Shown here piece by piece: positions 9,309 through 19,611 of a DNA stretch of 25,929 bases. The notes under the pieces are model-generated. The model was not told the origin of the DNA. It saw only the letters and a program-made list of their open reading frames with translations, and did no database searches. Source of the DNA: Heterobasidion occidentale (lineage: Eukaryota; Basidiomycota; Agaricomycetes; Russulales; Bondarzewiaceae); the NCBI GenBank assembly GCA_039111635.1, contig JBCAQO010000121.1, forward strand, positions 1 through 25,929. Direction: 5' to 3'. Each line of letters begins with the position of its first letter. Within the stretch, counting starts at the first letter, position 1. A program made the position numbers and the translations under genes.

Positions 9309-10987
9309 CGCTTTTGCCCCTACCTTGCACCACACTCTGCTTGCTGCCACACTCTTTCTCACAACCCTCATCGGTGGCATAGACCCCTACCGAAGAGAGT
9401 TACTTCACACACCCTGGAGCAAGACCTAGGCCTAGGATTTCCACCAGGCACTAGACGAACCCACAACCAACTTCGGCAGAATAATCGTCCTATCCATCAA
9501 AGAGAAAACCGCTGGTATTACTCTGACACCAACCGACCAGCACCCCCAAACTTTGATAACTGCTCGTACCGAGAAGGACGATACTTCTTCACAAGAGAAG
9601 ATGAAACAGAAGCTGAGTGGGCTTGGGATGAAATAGCAGAAGACTGGGTAGAGCCACCCCAGTACAGGAACCCCGAACCGGAAATCCCGGACACATCGGA
9701 GGAAGAAGAAGGAACATCCGAGTCTGAATCCTCGGATATTCAAACACTGATCAACACCCGAAACATTATGTCGACAAATCCTACAGACCCCCCCGCACTA
9801 ACATCGCTGGGAAGGGGCAAGCTCAAACTCCCTGATAACTTCGAGGGAGACCGAACACAATCGCAGAAATTCATCATGAATTTCCTCCTCCTTTTTACAG
9901 CAGAATCGGACCGATACAAGACGGATGCGGACAAGGTTTCCCTAGCCCTCTCATGCATGAGATATGGAACAGCCGGCGTGGGCAGAAAGTTTCCTGAAGA
10001 AGACAGTAGGGGCGACCCCGCCCAAAACCCTAGGGACTTGGTCCGACTTCCATGACAGGTTTAAACTCCAGTTCAAGGAAACAAACCTTACGGACAAGGC
10101 CCGAAGCGCCCTCATGTCTTTCTCTCAGGGAAAGATGACGGTGGATGAATATTCAAATCAATTCATCCTTATCGCCGCCGACGCCGACATCACCGACAAG
10201 GAACAGGTTCCTTACTTCCAGAGAGGGCTCGATCCAAGGGTCATGGACAAAATCTATGACAAAGAAACACCGCCAAAGGACATGATCCAAGATTGGGTCA
10301 ACACTGCCTGTGAAATAGATGGACACCTAAGAGCCCAAAGTGCTCAAAGGCGATCCTCGCCAACTCCACCTCATTCCGAAGCGACTTCCTCAATCGCTTT
10401 CACCTCCAACCAGCTCGTTGTTATAACTCTACCACCGCTCCTCGCAGAATGAACAACCAGGTGGTTGACATGGATATTGACGCCTCTCGCAAAAGAGACG
10501 CCAGTCGGAACAAGCGCGTATACAATGGCAAGAGACCTGCTCCCTTTTCCTGCTACAATTGCGGAAAACCAGGGCACGGGATAGCTGATTGTCGTTCCCC
10601 TCGTAGAGGCGTTCCCCCGTCTCGAGGAAATCGCGCAAGTCGGTGGGCGGAGGAGGTAGACGAACTCGCGCTGCAGACATGGAGGATGAAGACGACCAAG
10701 AATCCCCGGTGGGAAACGATGCGCGACTACATCGAGGATTGGAGGAGGGGAGTTCTCATGGCCACCACCGTCGGGTACCACAACCTGGTAATTCGATGGA
10801 ACGTGAGGACCCTTCCGCGAGAAGGGGAGGATCATGCCAGGGCAATGGAGAGCGCTACGTACCGCCTAACGGACGACGAAGAAACGGACCCGTCAGTGAT
10901 ACTAATGGCGTCCGAGCGCTCTTCCAAGAAGTAGGGGAGGCCAAGGCAAAGCAAATGTTGGTGGACCTGGCGGAGGATTTTTCTTGA
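9306..10987 (+). pseudogene. gag: Gag with N-terminal extension and CCHC knuckle, element B
   Basis: Open from 9306. A long N-terminal region with LGLGFPPG and an acidic tract (TSEEEEGTSESESSDIQ) runs in frame into the core ATG at 9768 (ATGTCGACA, as in element A). No ATG starts the extension; a CTG at 9414 sits close to where A has its ORFX ATG. The core has capsid-like helices (SQGKMTVDEYSNQFILIAAD) and a CX2CX4HX4C knuckle, CYNCGKPGHGIADC, at 10551-10592. Three frame changes occur near 9975, 10350-10440 and 10620-10640, each consistent with a single-base indel. The last frame ends at TGA 10985-10987, overlapping pol, which is in the -1 frame. Confidence 0.85.
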
Positions 10988-13900
10988 CCTCTCCTTCACC
11001 AGCCGAAGAGAGAGGGTCGAGGAAACTCGAGTATGATTCCCCATCATGTATTCGAATCGGAGCAATGACCAGCCGTATCATCACCCCCATTCGACTTGAT
11101 GTGCGATTAACAACTCGAGGAAGAAGCGCTGGAGCCAGGGCCGCCATCGACTCAGCATGTGAAGGGATTTTGGTAAACGAGAAGTGGGTACAGAAGCACA
11201 ACCTTCCCACCTATCCTTTAAACCGCCCCATCCGTGTTCGCAATGTCGATGACACCATCAACAAGGCAGGCCTCATACGACGAGGCCTAGACGCAAATCT
11301 CACCGTCAAGGATAGACGGGGGAGAACTCACACCGAATGCGTCCAGATGTTCATCACCAATCTAGGGAAAGACAACATGCTCCTAGGAACGGATTGGTTG
11401 AAATACCACGACCCTCCATCGGGTGGAGGCGCCGTGAAGTACGCTTTGATCGATGCCCCAGAGAATGCCAACAACCATATGGGTTTACCAAGGCAAGGGA
11501 AGAGCCTACCAAGAAGGCATGGCTAGCTGAACTACGCGGCGACAAGATTCCCCAGCGGACGAAACCGCATCTTGTCTCAGAACCGGTAGGACCTTCGTGG
11601 ACTTGGACTAAAGAACAATGGAACCAAGTACCCGCAAAGGAGTGGAAAACTCGGTTCATAGAATTGCTCGAGCACAAATCCCGACAACGCAAAGCTCGGA
11701 AATGGCTCGAGGAACAAGTAACCGAAAGGAAGGAACACCGGCGAGCTCAGCAAGAGGTAGCCCAGGGCAAAGCTTCAGGAAAAGTCGCTGAAGAAGCGCA
11801 AACACCGTTTGACTCCTCCGCAATGGATAGCGCAGGAGAACCCGTCATCAGGAAGGTAGCTCCAGAACCCTCGGGGTTCGCAAGCTTTGATGAGGACCTG
11901 GAGGAAGAAATCGACACCACCGACTTGAAGAGTCGGGTGCCGATAGAATATCATTCTTACCTCGACATCTTCAGTGAAAGGCGATCACAGAGGCTCCCCC
12001 AACACAGCATATGGGACCATGCGATAAACCTCAAGCCATCTTTTGTACCCCAGGCTCCACGAATATTTCCTTTGAGCCCAGAAAAACATGATGAACTAGG
12101 GAAATTCGTCAAGGAGCACCTTGCTAGAGGGACGATACGTCAATCAACAGCACATAGCGCGGCCTCTTTCTTCTTTATAAACAAGAAAGATGGGAAGCTC
12201 CGTCCGGTACAAGATTATCGCCACCTCAACGAACACACCGTTCGAGACGTCTGCCCTCTACCACTAATCCAAGAACTATTGGATGTTATTAAAGGCGCGA
12301 CGGTGTTCTCGAAACTCGATGTTCGGTGGGGATATAACAACGTGCGCATCAAGAAAGGAGACGAATCCAAAGCGGCTTTCGTCACACCCTTGGGGCTCTT
12401 TGAACCCACAGTGATGTTCTTTGGGCTCTGCAATTCCCCGGGAACCTTCCAAGCCATGATGAACATGATCTTTCAGGAACTCATCTTGGCCAGGAAAATA
12501 GCGGTATATATGGACGACATCCTCATCTTCACGAAGACCACAGCGGAACACACTGTGATTCTTCGGCGAGTCCTCCAAATCCTGCGCGACAACAATCTTT
12601 ACCTCAAACCAGAGAAATGCGAATTCCACAAGGAGAAGCTGAACTACCTTGGGTACACGATTTCAAAAGACCACGTCGCTATGGAAGACTCGAAGATTGA
12701 AGCTATCCAGGAATGGCCCATCCCGCGCACAGTGCGCGACATCCGCTCTTTCTTAGGTTTAGGGAACTTTTACCGGCGATTCATTGACAAGTTCTCCTTG
12801 ATCGCTTGGCCCCTACACGACCTTATGAAGAAAGATACGAGGTGGGACTGGACCACGGAGTGTCAACAGGCATTTGATGATTGAAGAAGGCCTTCATCAG
12901 TCAACCCGTCCTATTATACCCTGACCCGATGCGTCCTTACCGGCTCGTCACCGACGCTTCCCTCGCTGCATACGGCGCAGTCCTCTTACAGGAAGGACCT
13001 GATAATGACTGGCATCCCGTTGCCTACCTCTCGGGTTCATTCTCACCACCCGAACGAAATTATGACGTGCATGATCGCGAACTCCTTGCTATTATCAAGG
13101 CGCTGGAGCACTGGAAACACTACCTCGAAGGCGCTCGATACCCCTTTGAGGTCTGGACGGACCACAAGAATCTGGAACACTTTCAGACCGCACGCAACCT
13201 ATCAAGGCGACAAGCACGCTGGAGTCTGTTTTTGTCTCGATTTGACTTCCAGCTCAGTTACAAAGCTGGAACTACTAATCATGCCGATGCTCTGTCCAGG
13301 CGTCCAGACCTTAGTGAGGGGGTGGAATCTGATAACAAGGCACAGACTCTACTCCCATCCAGACTTTTCACCGAGTCCAGCGAAACTCTAGTAGAGCCAA
13401 GCGAAGGCATACACGTCAAAGCAACGGAACTCGTATCCTCGGACATCCTCTCCCTTATTCGACACTCGCGCTCGGAACACAATTTGCTAGTCGACGTCGC
13501 CCTCAAGAAATTGCTGGAAAAAGGACCAAACGCAATGAAGGGCGACCTAGGAAAATGGACACATGAAGATGGCATCACAAGACGCAACAGTTACATATGT
13601 GTCCCAAAGGACGACCTCCTTCGACGAATGATTGTCAAAACGCACCATGACACTATGGCTACAGGACACCCGGGCCGAGCAAAGACCTTAGAATTGGTCC
13701 AACGCCATTATTGGTGGTCAAGCATGACCAAATTTGTACACGCATATGTGGATGGATGTGCAGTCTGCCAATCTACCAAGAACCTGCCCCATAGGACCCA
13801 TCCACCGATCCAACCACTGGAAACCACAAATGTCCCTTGGCGCTTCATCTCCACCGACTTCGTAACAGACCTCCCAGAAAGCAGAGGCTACGACTCGATA

Positions 13901-14918
13901 AATGTAGTGGTTGATCAAGGCCTGTCAAAAGGAATAGTCATAACTCCGTGCAAAAAGACAATCACGGCCGAAGAAACTACAACGCTCTTCCAGGACAATG
14001 TGTTCAAACGATATGGCTTACCGACCAAGGTGGTGTCTGACAGAGGTCCTCAATTTGCGGCAAAGTTCACAAGGGAACTATGGAAAGGAATGGGAATCAC
14101 CCCTGCCCTCAGCACGGCTTACCATCCCCAAACGGACGGGAGAAACAGAACGGGTAAACCAAGAGATCGAACAATTCTTGCGAGTGTTTTGTAACTACCA
14201 CCAAGATAATTGGGTAGACTTGATCCCCTTCGCAGAATTCTCCCACAACACTCGGAAGCACTCCGCCACTGGGAAATCGCTGTTTGAAGTCCTCTACGGG
14301 TTCAATCCACCATATTCGGTCGACTCAGCTCTAGAGACCAGGGTGCCCGCAGTAACTGAACATTTGCAGCTAATCAAAGAAGTCCAAGAAGATGCGGCCG
14401 CAAGTCTACAAATAGCAGCGCAGCACGCCAAGGACCGGGACCTACACAGGAAACTTCCGCAGTGGGAAGTAGGAACCCAAGTTTGGTTAGAAGGAACCCA
14501 TATTCGGACGACTCATCCGAAATTCAAGCTGGCACCTAGGCGCTATGGCCCCTTTTCAGTAACCGAAAGAATCGGTCCTCTGGCTTATCGGCTGAAGATA
14601 CCGGAAACATGGAAAATACACCCGGTGTTTCATGCCTCCGTACTCACAGAATATCATGAGACAGAGGCCCACGGAAGGAACTTTCCCAGACCTGCCCCGG
14701 AGATCTTGAACGAAGAAGAGCACTATGAAGTGGAGGCCATCTTGGACTCCCGACGTCAGGGACGAGGAACCAAATACCTTGTCAAGTGGGTCGGATACCC
14801 TGAGGCCGATAACACTTGGGAACCCTTTGCCCTCCTCAAAGATACGGCCGACGAGGTGCTTCGGGAGTTCCACGAAAGTTACCCAGACAAGCCCCGGCCA
14901 GCGGCGATTAGGCTTTAG
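10984..14918 (+). pseudogene. pol: Pol polyprotein: PR-RT-RH-IN-chromodomain, element B
   Basis: All pol domains are present in order. The protease active site at 11149 reads Asp-Ser-Ala instead of the usual Asp-Ser-Gly, and LLGTDWL follows. RT has YMDD at 12507-12518, RNase H LVTDASLAAYGAV and TDHKNLEHF, integrase HHCC finger (HHDTMATGHPGR to CAVCQSTK), and catalytic Asp at 14039 and Glu at 14148. The chromodomain is at about 14716-14889 (YLVKWVGYPEADNTWE). The D-to-E spacing is 35 residues once one inserted G near 14138 is discounted. Other frameshifts: loss of one C near 11414 and loss of one T near 12882. No in-frame nonsense substitution is seen. The stop TAG 14916-14918 is 5 nt before a TATA box. 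Confidence 0.92.
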
Positions 14919-14923
14919 AAAGG

Positions 14924-14933
14924 TATAAAAAGG
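14924..14933 (+). promoter_or_regulatory. Internal TATA box upstream of ORF3, element B
   Basis: TATAAAAAGG starts 5 nt after the pol stop and 53 nt before ATG 14977. A pyrimidine-rich stretch (14941-14950) follows, as often seen at fungal transcription starts. It parallels the box at 7777 in element A. Confidence 0.55.
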
Positions 14934-14976
14934 GAGACACCCCCCCTCTTTCAAAGCAAGAATCCTTCCCCAGTAC

Positions 14977-16470
14977 ATGTCCGACCACTCTTCCCTTGAT
15001 TACTCCCCTGGACGTGCCATGCTCATCGATGTCGGAACTACCTCCTCCCCTTCAAGAAACCCCTCACCAGACATCATTCTGGCCATGGCCAACCCCGACA
15101 CTGGACGCCCTAGCCGAGGCAGCCGCCCAGCGACTCCAGAAGGAATTCCCATACCGATCGTTGTCCACCAAACCGCGCTCACCATCGAAGATCGAACGGG
15201 TTCCCGAACCTCACCCTGGTTTGAGAGAGCTCATGACGAGCACGATGAAGGACACCAAGAAGAAGGAAGACCTACTCCGTCAACGCCTCCGCGACCGACG
15301 ACAGCGTTGGCTCAAGGAGACACAAGGCAGGAAACGAGAGGCGGAGGAAGACCGAGAAACCCTGCGGACCTGGCATCGCCTACAATTGCTGAGAGAGGTG
15401 TACAAGAACCAGCAACGACTGGTACATTGGCTGCTAGGACTAGAGGATCCCCTACCAGTAGTAGAAATCTGCACCCCGGAGAATTGGAAGGACTAGGAGA
15501 CGCGCTGCTCCAGCACACCACCATCTCCGCGGTAATTCAGATGGCCACAGCGCTGGCCTTACAAAGGCTCGTTAACTTCTTCGCAGGGCAACCAGGGAGC
15601 GAGAGCGACAACATACCCCAACGCCTCGCTAACGCGAGCGACCAGGTCAGGCTTCTGGCCTATGCAGATGATCATAGAGCCGCCTCCTGGTATGCCCGAG
15701 GAAATAATGGGGGTTAAGCCTTACTCATTCACCCGGACGAGTTCTCCTCCTTTATCAATCTGGAGCTCCTACCTGCCCTCATCTCACACACCAACATGGG
15801 CCATTCCTCCCACGCCCATCCCGTTCGGATTGACCCATTCCGCGTCCAACCATGGAACGCTGGAGCCAACAGAACGACCCCAGCTACAGGTAGCCGAGAC
15901 GCAACCGTCCAGACAGAGTACGTCTGGACTACGGTTCAACGACAGGCCCAAAGGGATCGAGAAACCCTTCCTCCCGCGTCGACAGGACAATCCACTGGGC
16001 AGGATGCAGGAGGCAGCAATGAGGAACACCCTCCAAGGTACAGGAGGAATGAGGGACGAGGGAACCAAAGGGCAAGGACAATCCTTCAGCCAAGGCGAAG
16101 CAGTCCTAGAAGAACTCGACCAAGAGATTCACCGACTCCAAACCGTCCTCGAGATAATCGAGCTGAAGGAGCGCATCCACACATTGGTAGAAGAACTCCA
16201 ATCCGCCAGCGCCCGACTCAGCGAACTACTTCCTGGACTTGAGCAGAACTAGACGCCTGGGATGAGGTCGAAGACGGAAATTACGACGACATTGATCCCT
16301 ATTACCGGCCAGATGAAGGATACGGGGATTACGGGGGACATTGGCGGAGGATATTAGGCAAGGGAGTTGAGGAACCCCTGACCTTTAACACGGTGACGGA
16401 GAGGGAAGGACCCTCCGCACCACAGGTACCGGTTTCACGCACAGGACGCTGGAACGGACGTCCTGCATGA
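14977..16470 (+). pseudogene. Post-pol ORF3 region of element B, frameshifted
   Basis: ATG 14977 (MSDHSSLDYSPGR) is the first ATG after the TATA box. Protein-like sequence then alternates between two frames: a helical basic stretch near 15230-15490 (KKKEDLLRQRLRDRRQRW, NQQRLVHWLLGLEDPLPVVE), LGDALLQHTTISAVIQMATA near 15490-15590, a Pro-rich part from 15662, a coiled coil at 16100-16250 (LEELDQEIHRLQTVLEIIEL), and an acidic aromatic tail 16252-16470 (DEVEDGNYDDIDPYYRP). At least three to four frame changes are needed. Introns, sequence errors or decay could explain them. No zinc knuckle is visible, so it does not look homologous to the ORF3 of A. Family unrecognised. Confidence 0.5.
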
Positions 16471-16570
16471 CGTTAAACTGTGAAAAGATAAGAAGGCAGG
16501 GGAAGTACCTGACCATTTCGCGTTGCAGCCCTCCGGTCTCAAGACAAGGACAAGCATCTAACACTCTCGT

Positions 16571-16840
16571 TGTCAAGAGGTATTCTGACAAGCGAATCGG
16601 GCGTCCCGCTTGGATCCCCAGTTTTACAGGGCCCTTTCCGCATTAGGAGGCCCTTAGGATTCACAACATAACCTTGGTACTGGTACATGAATGATGCATG
16701 AATATTGGTGGGAAATCGTGTTGCATGTTTGCCGTTGGGGAATGGTGGACCAACCTCGCTGTCAAGGTCTGACAGGTGTCTTGGACGTCCCACTTTGGAT
16801 CTCCGGTTTTACAGGGTCGTTTCCGCATTAGGGGGCCCTA
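16571..16840 (+). repeat. Two ~80-bp imperfect direct repeats
   Basis: 16571-16656 and 16760-16840 share TGTCAAGG, a CGTCCC-TTGGATC core, GTTTTACAGGG and TTTCCGCATTAGG in the same order, at about 75-80% identity by eye. Each contains an AGGG...CCCT inverted repeat. They form the left part of the array region, which otherwise lacks the bipartite motif between 16480 and 16898. Confidence 0.7.
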
Positions 16841-17278
16841 TCTGCGATGCAGGAACTAATGGCCGCACTCTATTAGTAACCCAAAACGGAGAAAAGACAT
16901 CCGCAACGATGTAAAACTATGAAAGGCTTGGTCCGCAATGACGATAAACTAGTTACCGTCCGGAACGACGCTAAAGCTACCAAGACCGGCGAGTGGTTGT
17001 ATTCTGGCAGACGGTGGAAGTGAGGGCCTCCACCGTTGCGGAACCCTGCCGACTAGGTCAAGGCGCTTCCATATTCCATACGCCCTACAGTAAAAGAATA
17101 TGGGGTCGACACGGTTCAATTCCGTGCGAGGGGTTTGGGGACATGGAGCGGGTTGACAGTCATCCGACAAGACCACAACTACTCCATGGCGCTCCCATTC
17201 TACCCTTGAAGTCCGAAGTAAGGATTCCGCTTCAAGGGCCAGTCAAGAGGCAACTGGGATCGTGCCTCGTGTTTGGGG

Positions 17279-17350
17279 GTCCGCAATGACGATAAACTAC
17301 GGGTCCGCAATGACGATAAACTACGGGTCCGCAATGACGATAAACTACGG
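17279..17350 (+). repeat. Three perfect tandem copies of a 24-bp unit
   Basis: The bipartite motif plus CGG, repeated exactly three times at 24-bp spacing (starts 17279, 17303, 17327). TCCG and CGGA at the unit edges can pair around the motif. This is the only perfectly tandem part of the array. Confidence 0.9.
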
Positions 17351-17975
17351 ACGCCCTCCATGGCGTTAAACTGGGATTACCCTTTCCTTACAGGGTCATG
17401 AGCAGTGTCCAAACATGAGATATGTCTTGGCATTACTGCGTCCGCAAAGACGTTAAACTACTGCTCCTTTCGGCATAGGAGATGTCGATTGACATCGTTG
17501 TTGACACCACGATGTTAATCTAGTCCGCAATGACGATAAACTATTATCCCTTGTTCTAGGGATCGTATTGGAGCTGGAATTACCGCTTCCAGCTACAATA
17601 GTGCGAAATGACCTTAAACTACCCTCACCCCAGAGGATTAAATCTATCGAGGCTCGGGGGGTTCAAGCCAGGCGATAGCGGACGTCCGCAATGACTATAA
17701 ACTAGTTGCCGTCCTTCATGATGATAAACTGAGCTGCCCTTCTGTCTACAGGGCCATGTGAGTTGTGTCAAAATAGGCTTTCAAACCTATTCTCGCAACT
17801 CTATAAGTTATCCGGTTTGATATAGTATAAACCGTCACCATCTTACCTCAATGGGAACCCTGTCAAGATGGCTGTACTTGGTCTAGGGCCCTATGTGCAT
17901 CACCGATGAATGTTCTGGCGCACAGAAAAGGTCTACCGTCTTGTTTACAGGTACTCCTACGTTGGAAGATGGATA

Positions 17976-18109
17976 GGTCCGCAACGACCTTGGTTTAAAC
18001 TAGCAGGGCAGTCCGCAACGGCTTGTGTATAAACTAGCCTCAGGTCCGCAACGACCTTGGTTTAAACTAGCAGGGCAGTCCGCAACGACTTGTGTATAAA
18101 CTAGCCTCA
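17976..18109 (+). repeat. 67-bp tandem duplication of a motif pair
   Basis: 17976-18042 and 18043-18109 each contain two long-spacer motifs (middle CTTGGTT or TTGTGTA) and are nearly identical. Recent local duplication within the array. Confidence 0.85.
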
Positions 18110-18188
18110 GTCCGCGACGACTTAAGGATAAACTAGCCGACGTCCGCAAAGACGCAAAACTACGGACGTCTGGCACGACGATAAACTA

Positions 18189-19003
18189 CCAGGGCATACC
18201 TTACGCTGACCCCGCATAATTACCGTCAAGGTGGATACCATGGTCCATTCAAAACACCATGGGGTTCAAAGTCTATTCTTCAAAGTCCTTACCTCGTGTT
18301 CAATACGCGGAGCGCTGCTACATGCTCGCTCCCTTGTGAAAAACAAACTCTGGATGAACACTCAATCTCTAACCAAGATGGGCCACCGTATGGGGCTGAC
18401 AGAGTTAGGGATCTTCAAAGGGGTCTTGCCGGACTCAAAACAAGTCGAGGACTGTTCACCCTCGATAGGTTGGTGGGCCTAAGCCTTAGTAAAGCGATCA
18501 ACCCACACACCTGGAGTCCCCCTCGATACCGGAGATCAAGGAGATGAAGATCTATCCTGGAAACACTGAAGCATGGCCTTCGGTATTTTGAAGAAGAACG
18601 ACACGCACCCATCCACAGACGAGTTTCTATTTCATCTCACAATCATTCGCACGACACCTTTCTGCATCGTCGCCAGATGACACTGGCTTATCAAACCTAC
18701 CAGGGAGTCCTGGTCGAGTAACTGCCTATCGACTCTAGGAGTGTACTCACACAAAACGTCCGGTGAAGGAAGAACACCGAGGGTGATGCAATATTACGGC
18801 TGATATTGCTATGATCCTGGATCAAACAGCTCAACGGAGACGGAAAACTCCTAGGCGTTGTAAACGACGTAGGTCGGTCTTCGCCCCAGAAAACGAAGTG
18901 ATATTGGGAAGACGCATCCCAATCTATTTGACGACCAGAAAGCAATTGTATGTGGAATGACGATGAAGCTCAATGCGAGTAGTCCCCTCAGGAGTTGGGA
19001 CCT
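18189..19003 (+). other. 3' non-coding segment of element B
   Basis: About 815 bp between the motif array and the polypurine tract. It is nearly identical to element D (25022-25840, minus). No convincing gene: the frames of 60-85 codons here are not recognised, and B and D are too similar to test for codon constraint. In D one frame ends at a TAA overlapping the polypurine tract; in B a missing T near 18930 breaks it. Confidence 0.6.
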
Positions 19004-19016
19004 AGAAAGGGGGTAA
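19004..19016 (+). other. Polypurine tract of element B
   Basis: AGAAAGGGGGTAA directly abuts the 3' LTR and is the expected primer for plus-strand DNA synthesis. The same tract appears reversed at 25009-25021 in element D. Confidence 0.85.
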
Positions 19017-19606
19017 TGTTATGACTTGACCGATCGGGGCCCTTCGGGGTCGGTCTAACCGATGGATCAAGCATCACATGCTAGGCGGCTCCACTACGGA
19101 GCGTACATCAAGGTATTCGGCATGTCCTTAGGAGCCGACAAGACCAATGGTTCTTCAAGACATCGGTAGAGGCTATATGAGAGGGACACAAGGCTCACGG
19201 AGTTCACACAGTAATAAAGAGAGGCATTCACATGCCATGGGCTTAGGGCTTACGGGTAAGCACCTCGTCGCACCATGATGGATCAGTGCGACTAGAGAAG
19301 TACAAGAGTAGGCGCCGGAGAGAAAGACGGCGGCCACAGCTCTCTTAGGATGGAAACCTGGAGAAGCACACGGACTCTTACCCTATACCCCATACAGTAT
19401 ACAAGGCCCATAGAATAGGCTGAGGATCTTCAGTCTATTCTCTTCGTTCCCCCTGTATCTACGCATACAGGACTCTTAGAGCTAATCACTATTCCCTCCT
19501 GTATCATTGCCTGATAACAGTCGAGACTCCGCCCACCACTCAGTCCACTGTGCAACCTAGGGAAGAACCTGTTACTCTTGGGTTACTGAACAAGCAGTTC
19601 GTAACA
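19017..19606 (+). repeat. 3' LTR of element B
   Basis: 590 bp, matching 8706-9296 with scattered differences and about three 1-nt indels. Followed by ATTGC, the right target duplication (19607-19611). Confidence 0.95.
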
Positions 19607-19611
19607 ATTGC

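Larger units (their letters stand above)
16459..18188 (+). repeat. Array of 20 bipartite motifs alternating with hairpins
   Basis: Non-coding region of element B. A motif with 5' box GTCCGCAAYGAC and 3' box TAAACTA, separated by 2-7 nt, occurs about 20 times, starting near 16459, 16898, 16931, 16958, 17279, 17303, 17327, 17352, 17440, 17523, 17601, 17684, 17711, 17977, 18011, 18044, 18078, 18110, 18142 and 18168. The spacers hold different perfect inverted repeats: ACGGTGGA/TCCACCGT (about 17012-17037), CCATATTC/GAATATGG, CCCTTGAAG/CTTCAAGGG, AGCTGGAA/TTCCAGCT, nested GAGTTG-AATAGG/CCTATT-CAACTC, and CCATCTT/AAGATGG. The last three motifs recur in element D at the window end. Function unknown. 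Confidence 0.8.
8706..19606 (+). mobile_element. Element B: complete Ty3/Gypsy chromovirus nested in A
   Basis: A 10.9-kb LTR retrotransposon with both LTRs (8706-9296 and 19017-19606), a 5-bp target duplication, self-priming site, gag, pol with chromodomain, TATA box, a post-pol ORF region, a 1.7-kb motif/hairpin array and a polypurine tract. The LTRs differ at about 15-18 sites by eye (about 97% identity), clearly less than those of host element A, as nesting demands. Gag, pol and ORF3 all contain single-base frameshifts, so this copy cannot be autonomous as written. A second copy of the same family (D) starts at 24390 on the other strand. Confidence 0.95.

Noticed and set aside
15796..16242. 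148-codon Arg-rich frame within the ORF3 region of element B
   Set aside because: The alternative frame contains a clear heptad coiled coil over the same bases and is the more likely coding frame.
17041..17135. tRNA gene: T-arm-like CACGG-TTCAATT-CCGTG at 17110-17126 with a B-box-like sequence
   Set aside because: The acceptor stem pairs only in part (5 of 7) and no proper anticodon arm or D arm can be placed. It is one more hairpin of the array, at best a tRNA relic.
17279..17350. CRISPR-like array (24-bp perfect repeats)
   Set aside because: Copies are directly tandem with no spacers, the genome is eukaryotic, and no cas genes are present.
17523..17731. Box C/D snoRNA cluster (ATGACGA or ATGATGA, CTGA, 18S antisense)
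   Set aside because: C-box matches are mostly imperfect, D boxes are missing at the right distance, and terminal stems do not enclose the units.
18231..18547. Two overlapping frames of 83 codons in the 3' region of element B
   Set aside because: No recognisable motif, no start context, and the B and D copies are too similar to show codon constraint.
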